Source of the DNA: Flavobacterium sp. YJ01
Lineage (GTDB): Bacteria; Bacteroidota; Bacteroidia; Flavobacteriales; Flavobacteriaceae
Direction of reading: 5' to 3'
DNA length: 64,000 nt
Assembly (NCBI RefSeq): GCF_029320955.1
Contig: NZ_CP119757.1
Location: 5,270,001-5,334,000 of the forward strand
The position numbers and the translations under genes are program-made. Position 1 is the stretch's first letter, and each line of letters begins with the position of its first letter. Under the pieces are notes generated by a model. That model was not told the origin of the DNA, did not search any database, and was given only the letters and a program-made list of their open reading frames with translations. Shown here one piece after another: positions 62,657-64,000 of this stretch.

Positions 62657-64000
62657 ATGAAAAAGATATTAAAATATTTAGGTCTTCCAGTGCTTTTGGC
62701 TGGTTTAGTATGGTCTTGCGACGATCTTGAAGTGCCTATTACAACGCAATTAACACCAGAAGTATTTCCTCAGAATTCGACACAATATATTCAGACAACA
62801 GGTCCAGTTTACGCAGCCTTTCGTGGTGAGTTCTCATTTGCTTGGTGGTGGTCGCAGTCTTTGTCTACAGACGAAGCTATTTTGCCTGCAAGAGGAGGAA
62901 ACTGGTTTGATAACAGAAACTATATTTCCATGCATTATCATGACTGGAATGCAGATAACGGAATCATCGGAAGTCTTTGGGATTGGTCATCTAAAGTAAT
63001 TGGAACAAGCAATCAAGCAATTTCTATTTTAAGACAAACAATGCCAGAAGGTGCAGACAAAAAAACGTTGATTTCAGAATTGAAGACAATGCGTGCCATT
63101 TCTTACTTCATGTTAATGGATAGTTACGGTGATGTGCCTTTGGATACTTTGTACGGAGATTTTACTTCTCACGCTAAAACACCAAGAGCAGAAGTTTTCA
63201 ATTTTATTGAAAAAGAATTAAAAAGCGCAGTTCCTAATTTAAATCCAGCATCTGGTGTTACCACTTACGGAAGACCAAACAAACAAACAGCTAATGCAAT
63301 GTTGGCTAAATTGTATTTGAATGCAAACATTTATACAGGAAGTGCACGTTACAACGAATGTATTGCAGCTTGTGATGAAGTTATTAATTCTGGTTTATAT
63401 GCTGTTGAACCAAGAGCGACTTATCTACAGATGTTTTATCCAACAAACGGACCAGCAATGAAAGAGTTTATTTTTGCTGTTCCTTACGATCCAGCGGCGG
63501 TAACAGTTGGTTTCAATGGCCAGATGTATCACGCACGTTATGATGTGCCTCGTTCAGAAAGAGCTAAATTCGGTCTTCCGTATACGCCTAGTGCACCAAG
63601 AAGTACCCTTCCAGAATTTTACGCTTACTTTAATGATGTAAATGATATTCGTAACAGACAATGGCTTACAGGTCTTCAGTACATGAATGATGGTGTTACG
63701 CCAGTAATGGTTACCACAACTAAAAAAGGATACGATCAGTTTTATACAGGTGCTGATGGTGGTGCTACTTACACATATCAAGTAAATTTAACACCAGATA
63801 TTATACTTCGTCAAAGCGTTGCTTTAATGGATCTTGGAAACGATGAAATTGCTTGGAATATGGGTTATAGAAATATTAAATTCTATCCAGATGCGACTTC
63901 TACAAACCGTAACCAAAAGAACGACGTTCCTTTCTTACGTTATTCAGATATTCTTTTAATGAAAGCAGAATCAATCCTTCGTGGAGGAGGTGCAACATTA
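62657..64000 (+). CDS. SusD-type glycan-binding lipoprotein, cut by window end
   Basis: The first 448 codons of a SusD/RagB protein; the frame is still open at the last base. Lipobox LVWSC (Cys21) with DD after it. MRAISYFMLMDSYGDVPLDT and TANAMLAKLYLNANIYTGSA are TPR-like SusD segments; FLRYSDILLMKAESILRGGG is the late conserved motif. It forms the surface lid over the SusC partner, 18 bp upstream. Confidence 0.95.
   Translation, partial: MKKILKYLGLPVLLAGLVWSCDDLEVPITTQLTPEVFPQNSTQYIQTTGPVYAAFRGEFSFAWWWSQSLSTDEAILPARGGNWFDNRNYISMHYHDWNADNGIIGSLWDWSSKVIGTSNQAISILRQTMPEGADKKTLISELKTMRAISYFMLMDSYGDVPLDTLYGDFTSHAKTPRAEVFNFIEKELKSAVPNLNPASGVTTYGRPNKQTANAMLAKLYLNANIYTGSARYNECIAACDEVINSGLYAVEPRATYLQMFYPTNGPAMKEFIFAVPYDPAAVTVGFNGQMYHARYDVPRSERAKFGLPYTPSAPRSTLPEFYAYFNDVNDIRNRQWLTGLQYMNDGVTPVMVTTTKKGYDQFYTGADGGATYTYQVNLTPDIILRQSVALMDLGNDEIAWNMGYRNIKFYPDATSTNRNQKNDVPFLRYSDILLMKAESILRGGGATL

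Overview
The window looks like part of a Bacteroidota genome, most likely Flavobacterium or a close relative. The evidence is Bacteroidota-type conjugation genes (traA to traN, rteC, mobA/B/C), T9SS-like C-terminal sorting sequence, SusC/SusD outer-membrane proteins, a TAnnTTTG-type promoter, and AT-rich chromosomal genes at the right end. No rRNA, tRNA or CRISPR array was seen.

About 1-52.7 kb reads as cargo and backbone of an integrative conjugative element (ICE), although its left end lies outside the window or cannot be recognised. Layout from left to right: (1) 0.06-2.6 kb, leftward genes for a BamE-like lipoprotein, a HEPN-like protein and a RES-domain protein. (2) 2.6-3.7 kb, a gene-free stretch with a ~100-nt imperfect hairpin and a 9-bp tandem repeat. 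(3) 3.7-9.0 kb, ssb, a DUF932 gene and a PRTRC cassette (E, C, F, B, ThiF) that resembles a ubiquitin-like/E2/E1 set. (4) 9.2-21 kb, a detoxification island: arsR-DUF6428-methyltransferase-arsC-acr3 for arsenic, an AraC-type regulator followed by cytochrome-like lipoprotein, PAP2, DoxX, metallophosphatase and chrA, then a fluoride riboswitch controlling a CLC-F-type channel and a DUF190 gene, with nhaA convergent. (5) 21-22.4 kb, an IS110-family insertion. (6) 22.4-34.5 kb, a leftward conjugation operon running traA, traB, traD, a gene broken by one stop codon, traE, traF, traG, traI, traJ, traK, an unnamed gene, traL-like, traM, traN, and an RpoA-CTD-like gene. (7) 34.5-40.3 kb, a divergent control region with a strong oriT candidate, then rightward mobA, mobB relaxase, a DUF1016 nuclease-like gene and the mobC coupling protein. 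(8) 40.3-45.3 kb, topB, a DUF3945 gene, an excisionase-like HTH gene and rteC.

45.4-51.4 kb is accessory cargo. It holds a large fusion of an alpha-oxoamine-synthase-type PLP enzyme with a GNAT-like domain. Divergent from this are a small STAS-like protein, a PAS-AraC-type regulator, a MauE-type redox membrane protein and a short secreted Cys-containing DUF6520-type peptide.

The right boundary is rearranged. An S9 peptidase that has lost its N-terminus abuts the C-terminal part of a large serine recombinase that has lost its catalytic half. That recombinase fragment then runs in frame into a chromosomal pectate lyase that has lost its signal peptide. From there to the end is AT-rich host DNA, a polysaccharide utilisation locus: pectate lyase, lipoprotein, GH89 alpha-N-acetylglucosaminidase, SusC and a SusD cut by the window end. 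Two of its transcription units share a 38-nt upstream motif.
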